Source: JAUYQR01 sp963822435
GTDB lineage: Bacteria > Pseudomonadota > Alphaproteobacteria > Rhodobacterales > Rhodobacteraceae
Direction: 5' to 3'
Assembly: GCA_963822435.1 (NCBI GenBank)
Contig: CAWGHN010000004.1
Location: 806,001-870,000, forward strand
DNA: 64,000 nt
In this document: positions 43,483-52,768 of the stretch, piece after piece
Position numbering within the stretch: position 1 is the stretch's first letter
Layout: each line of letters opens with the position of its first letter
The notes under the pieces: generated by a model
The model's input: the letters and a program-made list of their open reading frames with translations, nothing else
The model's database searches: none
Told to the model about the DNA's origin: nothing
Made by a program: the position numbers and the translations under genes

Positions 43483-45300
43483 ATGGAGCTTCGCAACATC
43501 GCCATCATCGCGCATGTCGACCATGGCAAGACCACCCTCGTTGACGAGCTTCTGAAGCAGTCTGGCGCGTTTCGCGACAACCAGGCTGTCGCCGAACGGG
43601 CGATGGACAGCAACGACATCGAGCGCGAGCGCGGGATCACGATCCTTGCGAAATGCACCTCGCTGGAGTGGGCAGGTCAGCGGATCAACATCGTTGACAC
43701 CCCCGGTCACGCCGACTTTGGCGGCGAAGTGGAACGGATCCTGTCGATGGTCGATGGCGTGGTGCTGCTGGTGGATGCGGCCGAAGGGCCGATGCCGCAG
43801 ACGAAATTCGTGACCTCGAAGGCGCTGGCGCTGGGGCTGCGCCCGATTGTCGTGCTGAACAAGGTCGACAAGCCGGACGCCGAACCAAGCCGCGCGCTGA
43901 ACGAGGTATTCGACCTCTTTGCCAACCTTGGCGCGGACGACGATCAGCTTGATTTCCCGGTGCTTTACGCGTCGGGCCGGTCTGGCTGGGCCGATGAAAA
44001 CCTTGACGGGCCGCGCAAGGACCTGTCGGCGCTTTATGACCTGGTGCAGCGCCACGTCCCGGCCCCTGCGCAAGTCGCACGGCGCGGCGAGCCCTTCCAG
44101 ATGCTGGCAACCACTCTGTCCGCTGACCCGTTCATCGGCCGCATCCTGACCGGACGCGTCGAGGCCGGCACGCTGAAGGCCGGTGACACGATCAAGGCAC
44201 TTAGCCGCGACGGCGAAAAGCTGGAGCAGTTCCGCGTGTCGAAAGTTCTGGCGTTCCGCGGCCTGACGCAGACCGCGATCGACGTGGCCGAGGCCGGCGA
44301 CATCGTCACCATCGCCGGCATGTCGAAGGCGACGGTTGCCGACACGCTGTGCGCGCTTGAGGTTGATACCGCCCTGCCCGCCCAGCCGATCGACCCGCCG
44401 ACCATCTCTGTTACCTTTGGGATCAACGATTCGCCGCTGGCTGGCAAGGAAGGCACCAAGGTGCAGTCCCGCGTGATCCGCGAACGTTTGATGCGCGAAG
44501 CCGAGATCAACGTGGCGATCAAGGTCACCGACACCCCCGGCGGCGACGCCTTCGAGGTTGCGGGGCGTGGCGAACTCCAGATGGGCGTGCTGATCGAGAA
44601 CATGCGCCGCGAGGGGTTCGAACTGTCGATCAGCCGCCCGCGCGTCTTGTTCCGTGACATCGACGGCGTGAAGCACGAACCGATCGAGGAAGTGACCATC
44701 GACGTCGATGATGATTACACCGGCCCGGTCATCGAAAAGATTACCGGCCCGCGCAAGGGCGACCTTGTCGAGATGAAGCCGGCGGGAGCCGGCAAGACCC
44801 GGATCATCGCGCACGTGCCTTCACGCGGGCTGATCGGCTATCATGGCCAGTTCATGACCGACACGCGCGGCACCGGGGTGCTGAACCGCGTGTTCCACGG
44901 CTGGGCGCCGCACAAGGGCCCGATCGAAGGACGGCGTCAGGGTGTGCTGATCTCGATCGAGACCGGGATTTCGGTCGCTTACGCGATGTGGAAACTGGAA
45001 GATCGCGGTCACTTCTTCATCGGCGTGCAGGAACCGGTCTATGCGGGCATGATCATCGGCGAACATAACCGCGACAACGACCTGGAAGTGAACCCGTTGA
45101 AGGGCAAGCAGCTTACCAACGTGCGCGCCAGCGGCACCGACGAAGCGGTGCGCCTGACGACGCCGGTAAAGCTGAGCCTGGAGCAGTGCATCTCGTACAT
45201 CGACGATGATGAACTGGTCGAGGTCACGCCGAAATCGGTTCGGATGCGCAAGCGCTTCCTTGATGCGAACGACCGCAAGCGACAGTCGCGCGCAGGATAG
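43483..45300 (+). CDS. typA: Ribosome-associated translational GTPase TypA/BipA
   Basis: A 605-residue GTPase that binds the 70S ribosome and aids assembly and stress translation. G1 is AHVDHGKTTL at residues 8-17, switch I RERGITILAK near 47-56, G3 DTPGHADFGGEVER near 71-84 and G4 VLNKVDKPDAEP near 125-136. The beta-barrel, two alpha/beta domains and the C-terminal domain follow (GELQMGVLIENMRREGFEL near 362-380, TRGTGVLNRVF near 463-473). Length is normal. It is followed 3 bases later by a glycosyltransferase gene. Confidence 0.95.
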   Translation: MELRNIAIIAHVDHGKTTLVDELLKQSGAFRDNQAVAERAMDSNDIERERGITILAKCTSLEWAGQRINIVDTPGHADFGGEVERILSMVDGVVLLVDAAEGPMPQTKFVTSKALALGLRPIVVLNKVDKPDAEPSRALNEVFDLFANLGADDDQLDFPVLYASGRSGWADENLDGPRKDLSALYDLVQRHVPAPAQVARRGEPFQMLATTLSADPFIGRILTGRVEAGTLKAGDTIKALSRDGEKLEQFRVSKVLAFRGLTQTAIDVAEAGDIVTIAGMSKATVADTLCALEVDTALPAQPIDPPTISVTFGINDSPLAGKEGTKVQSRVIRERLMREAEINVAIKVTDTPGGDAFEVAGRGELQMGVLIENMRREGFELSISRPRVLFRDIDGVKHEPIEEVTIDVDDDYTGPVIEKITGPRKGDLVEMKPAGAGKTRIIAHVPSRGLIGYHGQFMTDTRGTGVLNRVFHGWAPHKGPIEGRRQGVLISIETGISVAYAMWKLEDRGHFFIGVQEPVYAGMIIGEHNRDNDLEVNPLKGKQLTNVRASGTDEAVRLTTPVKLSLEQCISYIDDDELVEVTPKSVRMRKRFLDANDRKRQSRAG

Positions 45301-45303
45301 ATC

Positions 45304-46116
45304 ATGTGGGCGGCCCGGCGCGTGAACCGCTGGTTTCAGAACCTGTGGAACCACACCCGGATGCTCAATCGCATCCGTCGGCGCGCGCCGGATCGAAGGG
45401 CCAGGTTCGTACAGCCTGTGCCCCGACCCTTTCGGCTCGGTGTGCTGGCGATCATGAAGAACGAGGCCCATCTGATTGATGAATGGCTGCGGCATTACCT
45501 GTCCTTCGGGGCAGACCGCATCTACCTGATCGACAACGGAAGCACGGACGACACCCTCAAAAAGGTCGAACCCTGGCTGGCTGACGGCCGTGTCACTGTC
45601 TTGGTTCTGCCCGAGCAGCACAAGCAGGTCGCGCATTACTGGACGGCTTTGCAGCACTTCAAGATCGCCGAATACTGTGACTGGTTGGCGATTGCAGACA
45701 TCGACGAATTCCTGTTCTGCAAATCGGGAGAGAGCCTTGCGGACTATCTGGACAGCCAAACCAAATTCGATGTGATTTACACGAACTGGACCAACTTCGG
45801 CTCCAGCGGGCTGACCGCACAGCCGTAAAGCGTGCGTTCAAGCCTGCAGCGCTGCAGTCTTGTTCTGGACCGTTACGCAAAGACTGTCTTTCGCTCATGG
45901 CTTCCCCAGCAAATGGAAGACATCGAAGTGCACGGCATCCGCAATGTCCCACCAAGGCGTGCGAAGATCGCAAATCACGAGCTTCAGATGAACCACTATG
46001 TCACGCAAAGCCGTGACTACTGGTTCAACATCAAGATGAAGCGGGGTGACGTGTTCTACCAAGGTCAGGACCTGAACCGTATGGCTGCGCGCTTCGACCA
46101 GATAAATGCCGCCTGA
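45304..46116 (+). pseudogene. Glycosyltransferase family 2/92-like, interrupted by an in-frame TAA
   Basis: The first 174 codons encode a recognisable start of a GT-A type enzyme: LGVLAIMKNEAHLIDEWLRH near residues 49-68, DNGSTDDT near 78-85 and the metal-binding DIDEFLF near 136-142. A TAA at 45826-45828 follows FGSSGLTAQP. The same frame then stays open to 46116 and carries the expected family end (RVSLDRY-like KTVFRSW, MNHYVTQSRDYWFNIKMKRGD in parts), so the two pieces are one 270-residue gene with a nonsense codon. The whole stretch is lower in GC than typA. A single base change or sequencing error explains it. Substrate unknown. Confidence 0.75.
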
Positions 46117-46169
46117 AAGGACACATGCACCCGACTACGGGATCTGGTAAACCAGCAGCGACCGCTTCC

Positions 46170-46964
46170 TTAGGCTGCTGCCGCAAGACGGCACGGCGTG
46201 AATTCCTCCAGCAGCACTGTTTCGCCGTCAAAGGTGCAAAAGCTGGACGGGGGAACCTCGATCCAACCGCCCTCTTCAGCCTCCAACGGTTCGGACACCA
46301 CTGCCATCCCGCCACGGCTTTCCGACCAACGGTGATAAAGCGAAGGGGCGGCCTCATCCGTGGCGTAGCGAACCGCGTAAAGGTTGCGACCGTCGCTAAG
46401 CGCCGCGGTCATGCGAAGGTGCGGAGCGGTGCCCTTCTCGCGGGCCAGACGGATGAACCGCGCCGCAGCACGCTCCAGCGCACCGCGCGGGTCGTGGTCC
46501 AGACCCTCGGCCAGGGCCACGAGGAACAGCGCCTCGCTGTCGGTGGCCCCTTTGCGCTGAGGGTAAAGCGCATCGGGGATCATCATGTCGGCATCGCGAC
46601 GGAAGCTGTCGTAGCCGCCGACCTGACCGTTGTGCATGAAGCTCCATGCGCCGTGCGTGAACGGGTGGCAATTGTTGCGGCTGGTCGCGGTGCCGGTCGA
46701 GGCGCGAACATGGGCAAGGAAAAGGTGCGACTGCACCTGTGCGGTCAGGCTGCGCAGGTTCGGGTCGGACCAGGCGGGCAAAACATCCCGGTAAAGGCCA
46801 GGTTCCGGGCGCTGACCATACCATGCAACGCCAAAGCCATCGGCGTTGATCGCGGAATGGCATTGGGTGGCGCCGTGACTTTGGTGGATCAGGGAATGTC
46901 CCGGGCGGCTGATGATCTCCTCAAGGAAGATCGGAGCGCCGGTGTAGGCGGCCCAACGGCACAT
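46170..46964 (-). CDS. Class II glutamine amidotransferase (YafJ/EgtC-like)
   Basis: A 264-residue N-terminal-nucleophile amidotransferase. Cys2 (MCRWAAYTG) becomes the N-terminal nucleophile after Met removal; the glutamine-binding loop LFLAHVRASTGT with its arginine is near residues 81-92, and HNGQVGGYD near 112-120 carries the conserved Asn-Gly. It lacks a partner synthase domain, like YafJ and the EgtC hydrolase of ergothioneine synthesis; no other ergothioneine gene is close, so the substrate is open. Single-gene unit by spacing. Confidence 0.85.
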   Translation of the reverse strand: MCRWAAYTGAPIFLEEIISRPGHSLIHQSHGATQCHSAINADGFGVAWYGQRPEPGLYRDVLPAWSDPNLRSLTAQVQSHLFLAHVRASTGTATSRNNCHPFTHGAWSFMHNGQVGGYDSFRRDADMMIPDALYPQRKGATDSEALFLVALAEGLDHDPRGALERAAARFIRLAREKGTAPHLRMTAALSDGRNLYAVRYATDEAAPSLYHRWSESRGGMAVVSEPLEAEEGGWIEVPPSSFCTFDGETVLLEEFTPCRLAAAA

Positions 46965-47070
46965 CAGTCTGCCCTTCCACGGTAAGTCATTTGTCCGGCC
47001 TCGCTTTTCTTGACAGTAGCATCAAACGCGCGGCCGGGCGCAAGGTATTGCGTGGCTTTTCAGCAAAACC

Positions 47071-47361
47071 CTACTCGACCTCTTCCACCACCATAAGATC
47101 ACGGACCGAAGCCCCTTTGGCATGCGCTAGCGCTGCCTGATAGGCGGGGGAATTGTAACATTCCACCGCCCTTTCCAGACTTGGAAAGCGCGCCACCACA
47201 TTGCGGGGCCGGTCGTTGCCTTCAAGCTGCACGTAGCGGCCACCGCGGGCAAGAAACACGCCGCCGTGCGCTGAAATAGCCGCGGCGGCGCCAGTGGCAT
47301 ACCGGGCGTAGGCCTCGGCATCGGTGACGTGGACGTGGGCAATCCAAAGCGCTGCTGGCAA
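47071..47361 (-). CDS. DUF1330 family protein
   Basis: A 96-residue protein of the dimeric alpha+beta barrel fold: LWIAHVHVTDAEAYARYA near residues 5-22, RGGRYVQLEGNDRPRNVVARF in the middle (about 40-60, given in part) and FPSLERAVECYNSPAYQAAL near 60-80. Function of the family is unknown. The start is TTG 47361, 3 bases after the alaS stop, with GAGGG inside the end of alaS as its ribosome site, so it seems translationally coupled to alaS. Confidence 0.75.
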   Translation of the reverse strand: MPAALWIAHVHVTDAEAYARYATGAAAAISAHGGVFLARGGRYVQLEGNDRPRNVVARFPSLERAVECYNSPAYQAALAHAKGASVRDLMVVEEVE

Positions 47362-47363
47362 GG

Positions 47364-50018
47364 TCAGCCCTCCATCGCGGCTTCGGCAGCCTTGATTGCC
47401 GCGTCTGCAAGACCGATGTCGGCGCCACCTGCCTGCGCCAGATCCGGCCGGCCACCGCCGCCCTTGCCACCCATCGCCTCGGCCGCCGCCTTGACCAGAG
47501 TTACGGCAGACAGTCGGGCTGTCAGATCGTTCGTGACGCCCGCCGCAACCGCCGGCTTGCCACCCGTGTCGGCGATCAGCAACACCGCGCCAGAGCCAAG
47601 CTGCGCCTTCATCTGGTCAATAAGCGCAGGCAAATCCTTGCCCGAGACGCCTTGCAATACCTGAGCAATGAGCTTCATGCCATTGATTTCACGTGCTTCC
47701 GGGCCGCCTGCCTTGCCGCCCATTGCAAGATCACGGCGCAGTTGCGCAACCTCGTTCAAAAGCGCGCGGCGTTCGTCGGCAAGTGCCTTTACCCGGTCCG
47801 CCAATTCGGCAGGTGAGGCTTTGAGCGTGGTGGCGATTTCCGCAAGGCGCGCGTCCTGCAGGCGCAGATGGTCAAGCGCGGCCTGCCCAGTTAGCGCCTC
47901 GATCCGGCGCACGCCGGCGGAGGACGCGCTGTCGCCCAAAAGCACCATCGCGCCGATGTCGCCAGTGCGGGCGACATGGGTGCCACCGCAAAGTTCAAGG
48001 CTGTAGGTCTTGCCGTCGGCGCCCTTGGCAGAACCTTCCAGCACGCCCATCGACACGACGCGGACTTCGTCACCATATTTTTCCCCGAACAGAGCCTGTG
48101 CGCCGATGGCGCGGGCGTCGTCGGGCGTCATGATGCGGGTCTCGACAGAAGCGTTCTGACGGATGAACGCGTTTACCTCAGCCTCGACCTTGGCAAGATC
48201 AGCGACCGAGACAGCGTGGCCGTGGCTGAAGTCAAAGCGCAGACGGTCGGCGGCGTTCAGGCTGCCGCGCTGTGCGACATGGTCGCCAAGCGCGCGCCGC
48301 AACGCCTCATGCAAAAGGTGCGTTGCAGAGTGGTTGGCACGAATCTGAGAACGGCGGGTGTGATTCACCTCCAGCTTGGCGGGTTGACCTTTCAGAAGAT
48401 CACCTTCCAACACCTTGGCAACGTGAATGAAAACGCCTGCAGCCTTCTTCGTGTCAGTCACCTCGGCAAGGCCCGTGTCGGTGCGGATCAGGCCAGTGTC
48501 CCCGACCTGTCCGCCGCTTTCGGCGTAGAACGGGGTCTGGTTCACAACGATCTGAACCGTGTCGCCAGTGGTTGCGGAACCGATCGCAGCGCCGTCCCGG
48601 ACCAGCGTCGTCAGCACGCCTTCGGCGATTTCGGTGTCATAGCCGAGGAATTCCGTAGCGCCATGCTCTTCGGCAATGTCGAACCAGATGCGTGCGTCGC
48701 CTGCGGCACCCGTGCCGACCCAGGCCGCACGCGCCTTTTGCTTTTGCTCCTGCATGGCGTGATCGAAGCCCTGCACGTCAACCTCGCGCCCCTTTTCGCG
48801 CAAGGCGTCCTGCGTCAGGTCCAGCGGGAAACCGTAGGTATCATAAAGTTTGAAGGCCGCTGCGCCGGGCAGCGCGCCGCCTTCAGGAAGCCGGGTCAAT
48901 TCGTCGTCGAGCAACTTCAGCCCGCGATCCAGCGTCTGCTTGAAGCGCGTCTCTTCCAGCCGCAAGGTTTCTTCGATCAGGGATTGCGCCCGGCCAAGTT
49001 CCGGGTAGGCAGCCCCCATGCCACGGACAAGCGCTGGAACCAGGCGGTGCATCACCGGGTCTTGCGAGCCGAGCATGTGTGCATGACGCATGGCGCGGCG
49101 CATGATCCGGCGCAGCACATAGCCACGCCCTTCGTTCGAGGGCATCACGCCATCGGCAATCAGGAACGAGGTCGAGCGCAGGTGGTCGGCGATGACGCGG
49201 TGGTGTGTCTTGCCGGGGCCATCGGGATCAGAGGACGTGGCATGGGCCGATGCCTCGATCAGGCTGCGCATCAGGTCGGTGTCGTAGTTGTCGTGCTTGC
49301 CTTGCAAAAGCGCGCCGATCCGCTCCAGCCCCATGCCGGTGTCGATCGACTGCATCTCCAACGGCACCAGACGGCCATCAGCGAATTGTTCGTTCTGCAT
49401 GAACACGTTGTTCCAGATCTCGATGAACCGGTCGCCGTCTTCCTCGGCACTGCCCGGAGGGCCGCCCCAGATATGGTCGCCGTGATCATAGAAAATTTCG
49501 GTGCAGGGGCCGCAGGGGCCGGTTGGCCCCATGCGCCAGAAGTTGTCGTCCGAGGCGATGCGGATGATGCGGCTGTCCGGCAGGCCAGCGACCTTCTTCC
49601 AGATCGCGGCCGCCTCGTCGTCAGTGTGGTAGACGGTGACCAGAAGCTTGTCGGGGTTCAGACCGAAATCCTTGGTCAATAGCTCCCACGCAAAGGCGAT
49701 GGCCTGATCCTTGAAGTAATCGCCGAACGAGAAGTTACCGAGCATTTCAAAGAAGGTATGGTGTCGCGCGGTATAGCCGACATTGTCGAGGTCATTGTGC
49801 TTGCCGCCCGCGCGCACGCATTTCTGCGCGGTCGTGGCGCGCTTGTAGTCGCGCGTTTCCACCCCGGTGAACAGGTTCTTGAACTGCACCATGCCGGAGT
49901 TCGCGAACATCAGCGTCGGGTCGTTGCGCGGCACCAGGGGTGAGCTGTCAACCACAGTATGGCCATTGCGGCGAAAGAACTCGAGGTAGGTGGAGCGGAT
50001 GTCGTTCAGCGATGCCAT
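47364..50018 (-). CDS. alaS: Alanyl-tRNA synthetase
   Basis: An 884-residue class II synthetase charging tRNA-Ala. The aminoacylation core shows RHHTFFEMLGNFSFGDYFK near residues 84-102 and GPTGPCGPCTEIFYDHG near 165-181. The editing domain has NHSATHLLHEALRRAL near 560-575 and the zinc cysteine-histidine in CGGTHVARTGDIG near 672-684. The C-terminal domain ends in a Gly-rich segment typical of AlaRS. ATG 50018 is the first family residue; the preceding TTG adds only one codon. Promoter should lie in 50019-50108, between alaS and the recA terminator. Confidence 0.95.
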   Translation of the reverse strand: MASLNDIRSTYLEFFRRNGHTVVDSSPLVPRNDPTLMFANSGMVQFKNLFTGVETRDYKRATTAQKCVRAGGKHNDLDNVGYTARHHTFFEMLGNFSFGDYFKDQAIAFAWELLTKDFGLNPDKLLVTVYHTDDEAAAIWKKVAGLPDSRIIRIASDDNFWRMGPTGPCGPCTEIFYDHGDHIWGGPPGSAEEDGDRFIEIWNNVFMQNEQFADGRLVPLEMQSIDTGMGLERIGALLQGKHDNYDTDLMRSLIEASAHATSSDPDGPGKTHHRVIADHLRSTSFLIADGVMPSNEGRGYVLRRIMRRAMRHAHMLGSQDPVMHRLVPALVRGMGAAYPELGRAQSLIEETLRLEETRFKQTLDRGLKLLDDELTRLPEGGALPGAAAFKLYDTYGFPLDLTQDALREKGREVDVQGFDHAMQEQKQKARAAWVGTGAAGDARIWFDIAEEHGATEFLGYDTEIAEGVLTTLVRDGAAIGSATTGDTVQIVVNQTPFYAESGGQVGDTGLIRTDTGLAEVTDTKKAAGVFIHVAKVLEGDLLKGQPAKLEVNHTRRSQIRANHSATHLLHEALRRALGDHVAQRGSLNAADRLRFDFSHGHAVSVADLAKVEAEVNAFIRQNASVETRIMTPDDARAIGAQALFGEKYGDEVRVVSMGVLEGSAKGADGKTYSLELCGGTHVARTGDIGAMVLLGDSASSAGVRRIEALTGQAALDHLRLQDARLAEIATTLKASPAELADRVKALADERRALLNEVAQLRRDLAMGGKAGGPEAREINGMKLIAQVLQGVSGKDLPALIDQMKAQLGSGAVLLIADTGGKPAVAAGVTNDLTARLSAVTLVKAAAEAMGGKGGGGRPDLAQAGGADIGLADAAIKAAEAAMEG

Positions 50019-50108
50019 CAAGGGGCCCTTCCGAAGGCAAATCAGCGGTTTCGCCTCCGTTTAGCCCCCCGCGCGAAGGCTGTCCACCACGCGGGCAATA
50101 TCGTTGTG

Positions 50109-50136
50109 AAAAAGGCCGGAAGCGGTGCTTCCGGCC
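50109..50136 (-). terminator. Rho-independent terminator of recA
   Basis: On the minus strand GGCCGGAAGC, loop ACC and GCTTCCGGCC form a perfect 10-bp stem followed by TTTTT (50109-50113). It lies 27 bases after the recA stop, so recA is a single-gene unit separate from alaS. Confidence 0.92.
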
Positions 50137-50162
50137 CTTGCGTTCACGTGGAGGGCGCGAGG

Positions 50163-51236
50163 CTACATGTCGACCAGATCGTCGGCGTCTGGCCCGCCGG
50201 TCACGTTGAAATCCAGACCGTTGGCGCCACGTATCTTGTCTTCAAGCTCCTTTGCCACGCCGGGGTTCTGCTTGAGGAACAGCTTGGCATTCTCGCGCCC
50301 CTGCCCGATCCGTTCATCCCCGTAGGAATACCAGGAGCCGGATTTTTCGACCACGCCGGCCTTGACGCCGATGTCGATCAATTCCCCGGTCTTGGAGATA
50401 CCTTCACCATACATGATATCGAACTCAACCTGTTTGAAGGGAGGTGCGACCTTGTTCTTCACCACCTTTACGCGAGTCGTGTTGCCGACCACGTCGTCCT
50501 TTTCCTTGATCGAACCGATCCGACGGATGTCGAGCCGGACGGAAGCGTAGAATTTCAGAGCATTGCCGCCGGTCGTGGTTTCGGGGCTGCCGAACATGAC
50601 GCCGATCTTCATGCGGATCTGGTTGATGAAGATCACCATGCAGTTCGACCGGCCAATAGAGGCGGTCAGCTTGCGCATGGCCTGGCTCATCAGGCGGGCC
50701 TGGCTGCCCATCTGCATGTCGCCCATGTCGCCTTCGATTTCCGATTTCGGCACCAGCGCTGCGACGGAGTCCACAACCACAAGGCTGACGGCGCCCGAAC
50801 GGACCAGCGTGTCGACAATCTCCAGCGCCTGTTCGCCGGTATCGGGCTGCGAAATCAGAAGATCGTCCAGATTGACGCCCAGTTTCTTGGCATACTGTGG
50901 GTCAAGCGCGTGTTCGGCATCGACAAAGGCGCAGACGCCACCCTTTTTTTGAGCTTCTGCCACGACATGCAGCGTCAGCGTCGTCTTGCCCGAGGATTCC
51001 GGTCCGTAGATCTCGATGATCCGGCCTTGCGGCAGACCACCGATACCAAGTGCGATGTCGAGGCCAAGCGAGCCGGTCGACGTCGCCTCGATATCCATCG
51101 CCGGGCTGTCGGCGCCGAGCTTCATGATCGAGCCCTTACCGAATTGGCGTTCAATTTGCGCCAATGCGCTTTCCAGAGCTTTCGCCTTGTCCATTCCGCG
51201 CTTCCCGTCGAGGTCCAAAAGGTTCGCAACCGCCAT
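50163..51236 (-). CDS. recA: Recombinase RecA
   Basis: A 357-residue DNA strand-exchange ATPase and LexA co-protease. Walker A GPESSGKTT is at about residues 76-84, Walker B LVVVDSVAAL near 150-159, the L1/L2 DNA loops lie within MGLQ-like MGSQARLMSQAMRKL (about 174-188) and GSPETTTGGNALKFYASVR (about 213-231), and an acidic tail ends in DADDLVDM. ATG 51236 starts the family sequence (MAVANLLDL); the frame is open further upstream but without similarity. A LexA box lies 51 bases upstream and a strong terminator downstream. Confidence 0.97.
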   Translation of the reverse strand: MAVANLLDLDGKRGMDKAKALESALAQIERQFGKGSIMKLGADSPAMDIEATSTGSLGLDIALGIGGLPQGRIIEIYGPESSGKTTLTLHVVAEAQKKGGVCAFVDAEHALDPQYAKKLGVNLDDLLISQPDTGEQALEIVDTLVRSGAVSLVVVDSVAALVPKSEIEGDMGDMQMGSQARLMSQAMRKLTASIGRSNCMVIFINQIRMKIGVMFGSPETTTGGNALKFYASVRLDIRRIGSIKEKDDVVGNTTRVKVVKNKVAPPFKQVEFDIMYGEGISKTGELIDIGVKAGVVEKSGSWYSYGDERIGQGRENAKLFLKQNPGVAKELEDKIRGANGLDFNVTGGPDADDLVDM

Positions 51237-51286
51237 GTCTTGTGTCCTTATTTCACAGCCACCCGCAGGCGGCAATCCTGACCTAT

Positions 51287-51301
51287 GTTCCCCAAGTGTT
51301 C
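51287..51301 (-). promoter_or_regulatory. LexA (SOS) box upstream of recA
   Basis: GTTC-CCCAAGT-GTTC on the plus strand (GAAC-N7-GAAC on the recA strand) is a perfect match to the direct-repeat LexA site of alphaproteobacteria, 51-65 bases upstream of the recA ATG. LexA cleavage on DNA damage would release recA. The site also lies about 130 bases upstream of the divergent gene at 51431. Confidence 0.88.
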
Positions 51302-51430
51302 TCGTTCTTATGAGATCAAATGTAGAACATTTCAACCAAATTCTTTCTGAAACCAGCTTTTGCCTGTTTTGGTTAAAGGATAGTTTACGATGCCGATGAT
51401 TTTCGGTGGCGGGCGGCAAAAGGGGCGGCG

Positions 51431-52021
51431 ATGCTGGTGTTCTGGGATGAAAGACTGGCATTTCTGGCGACACCGAAGACCGGATCGACGGCGATTGCCG
51501 CCGCACTCGAATCACTGGCGACCGTTTCGATTCAACGTCCGCCGCTTCTGAAGCACACGACCGTGCACCGGTATCGCCGATTTGTCGGCCCGTACCTGGA
51601 GGCGGCGTCGAAGGACCGCTTTACCTTGGTCGCGCTGATGCGCGAGCCAAGGGATTGGCTCGGGTCGTGGTACCGCTATCGCCAGCGGGAGGAGACCGAG
51701 CCGGAGAAGTCGACGCGGGGCATCACATTTGACGCGTTCGTGCACGCGTGGTGTCGCGATCCGCAGCCGGAGTTTGCGAGCGTCGGATCCCAGGGGCGCT
51801 TTCTGCGGCCGCGGCAAGGCGAGGGCGTCGACCGGTTGTTTCGGTATGAGGAAATCGACCGCTTTGTCGATTTCCTGGAAGGCAGGCTTGGCTGCGAGAT
51901 CATCTTGCCGCGTCTGAACGTATCGCCGCCCGGTGCGACCGATCTCTCTCCGGCGACCGCGGCGCTGCTGCACGAGGTGGCTGCGGAGGATTTCGCGCTT
52001 TACGGCTCGATAGCAGGGTGA
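51431..52021 (+). CDS. Sulfotransferase-family-like protein
   Basis: A 196-residue protein with the two PAPS-site hallmarks of small sulfotransferases: a P-loop-like FLATPKTGSTAIAAAL near residues 11-26 and a 3'-phosphate segment LVALMREPRDWLGSWYRY near 65-82. It is at the short end of the family and may transfer sulfate to a cell-surface glycan, or be a non-catalytic relative. No sulfate-activation gene is near. It is divergent from recA across a 194-base region with the LexA box, and ATG 51431 follows a GGGGCGG site. Confidence 0.7.
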   Translation: MLVFWDERLAFLATPKTGSTAIAAALESLATVSIQRPPLLKHTTVHRYRRFVGPYLEAASKDRFTLVALMREPRDWLGSWYRYRQREETEPEKSTRGITFDAFVHAWCRDPQPEFASVGSQGRFLRPRQGEGVDRLFRYEEIDRFVDFLEGRLGCEIILPRLNVSPPGATDLSPATAALLHEVAAEDFALYGSIAG

Positions 52022-52130
52022 GCGTGTCGCCGCTTTTGCCAAGCGAGGGGCATGACAGGGGCGTGAAAACGGACTAGGCTCAGGCGCAATGGGGCTGAAG
52101 ACCCCGGGTGAGGCAGAAAGGGCGGACATT

Positions 52131-52685
52131 ATGGTAGAACTTTCGCGACGTGGGCTTCTGGTCGGCATGGGGTCTACGGCCCTGTTGGCGGCGTGCAGCA
52201 ACGGGATCGGATCGGGCGGTGGCGCGCAGATCGATGCGCGGGTCGATGCGACGCAAGCTTTCCTTGAAGAGCGGTATCCCGGCACGCGGGATCTGGCGGC
52301 GCGGTCGGCGGGGGTGCTTTACATGCCCCTGATTACCGAGGCGGGCTTCGGGATCGGCGGGGCTTACGGGCGCGGGGCGCTGCGCATCCAGGGCGCCACG
52401 GTGGATTACTATTCGGCCACGAAGGCGTCGATCGGGTTCCAGATCGGGGCGCAGCAATATGCCCATGCCCTGTTCTTCACGACCCCTCAGGCGCTGGAAG
52501 AATTCCGCCGGTCGCCCGGGTGGGCGGCGAGTGCCGATATCCGTTATGCGACGCCGGATCAGGGGGCCAGCATCGGCAAGGAGACGACCGAACTTGACCC
52601 GGTGGTGGCGCTGGTCTTTGGGCAGCAGGGGCTGATCGCGGGGGCGACGCTGAGTGGCGTGAAGTATACGCGGATCATTCCCTGA
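52131..52685 (+). CDS. SYLF/Ysc84-domain lipoprotein
   Basis: A 184-residue lipoprotein: RRGLLVGMGSTALLAACS near residues 6-23 gives a lipobox with Cys22. The rest matches the SYLF (Ysc84) lipid-binding fold, including RSAGVLYMPLITEAGFGIGGAYGRG near 60-84 (shown for recognition in part), the YYSATKASIGFQIGAQQYA block near 94-112 and the terminal QQGLIAGATLSG near 166-177. I start at ATG 52131, with AAAGGGCGG upstream; ATG 52089 is in frame but adds a polar stretch before the signal. Likely attached to a membrane in the periplasm. Two hairpin terminators follow. Confidence 0.82.
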   Translation: MVELSRRGLLVGMGSTALLAACSNGIGSGGGAQIDARVDATQAFLEERYPGTRDLAARSAGVLYMPLITEAGFGIGGAYGRGALRIQGATVDYYSATKASIGFQIGAQQYAHALFFTTPQALEEFRRSPGWAASADIRYATPDQGASIGKETTELDPVVALVFGQQGLIAGATLSGVKYTRIIP

Positions 52686-52690
52686 GGGGT

Positions 52691-52711
52691 GGTGTCCCAC
52701 CGTGGGACACC
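52691..52711 (+). terminator. Hairpin terminator after the SYLF lipoprotein gene
   Basis: GGTGTCCCAC and GTGGGACACC form a perfect 10-bp dyad around a single C, 6 bases after the stop codon. TTTG follows at once, a short T-tract, so it is a plausible terminator in the plus direction. Confidence 0.6.
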
Positions 52712-52739
52712 TTTGCGTCTGTAGAAAGATCAATAACTT

Positions 52740-52761
52740 AGGCCCGGTGTTTACCGGGCCT
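52740..52761 (-). terminator. Rho-independent terminator after the beta-hydroxyacid dehydrogenase gene (probably bidirectional)
   Basis: GGCCCGGT (52741-52748), loop GTTT and ACCGGGCC (52753-52760) make a perfect 8-bp stem, with one more A-T pair outside. TTAATCTTT follows on the plus strand and TAAGTTATT on the minus strand, so it can end both convergent units; it lies 8 bases past the dehydrogenase stop. Confidence 0.75.
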
Positions 52762-52768
52762 TAATCTT

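Noticed and set aside
47976..49682. Long plus-strand open frame opposite alaS
   Set aside because: Shadow of alaS; no ribosome site and no recognisable domain.
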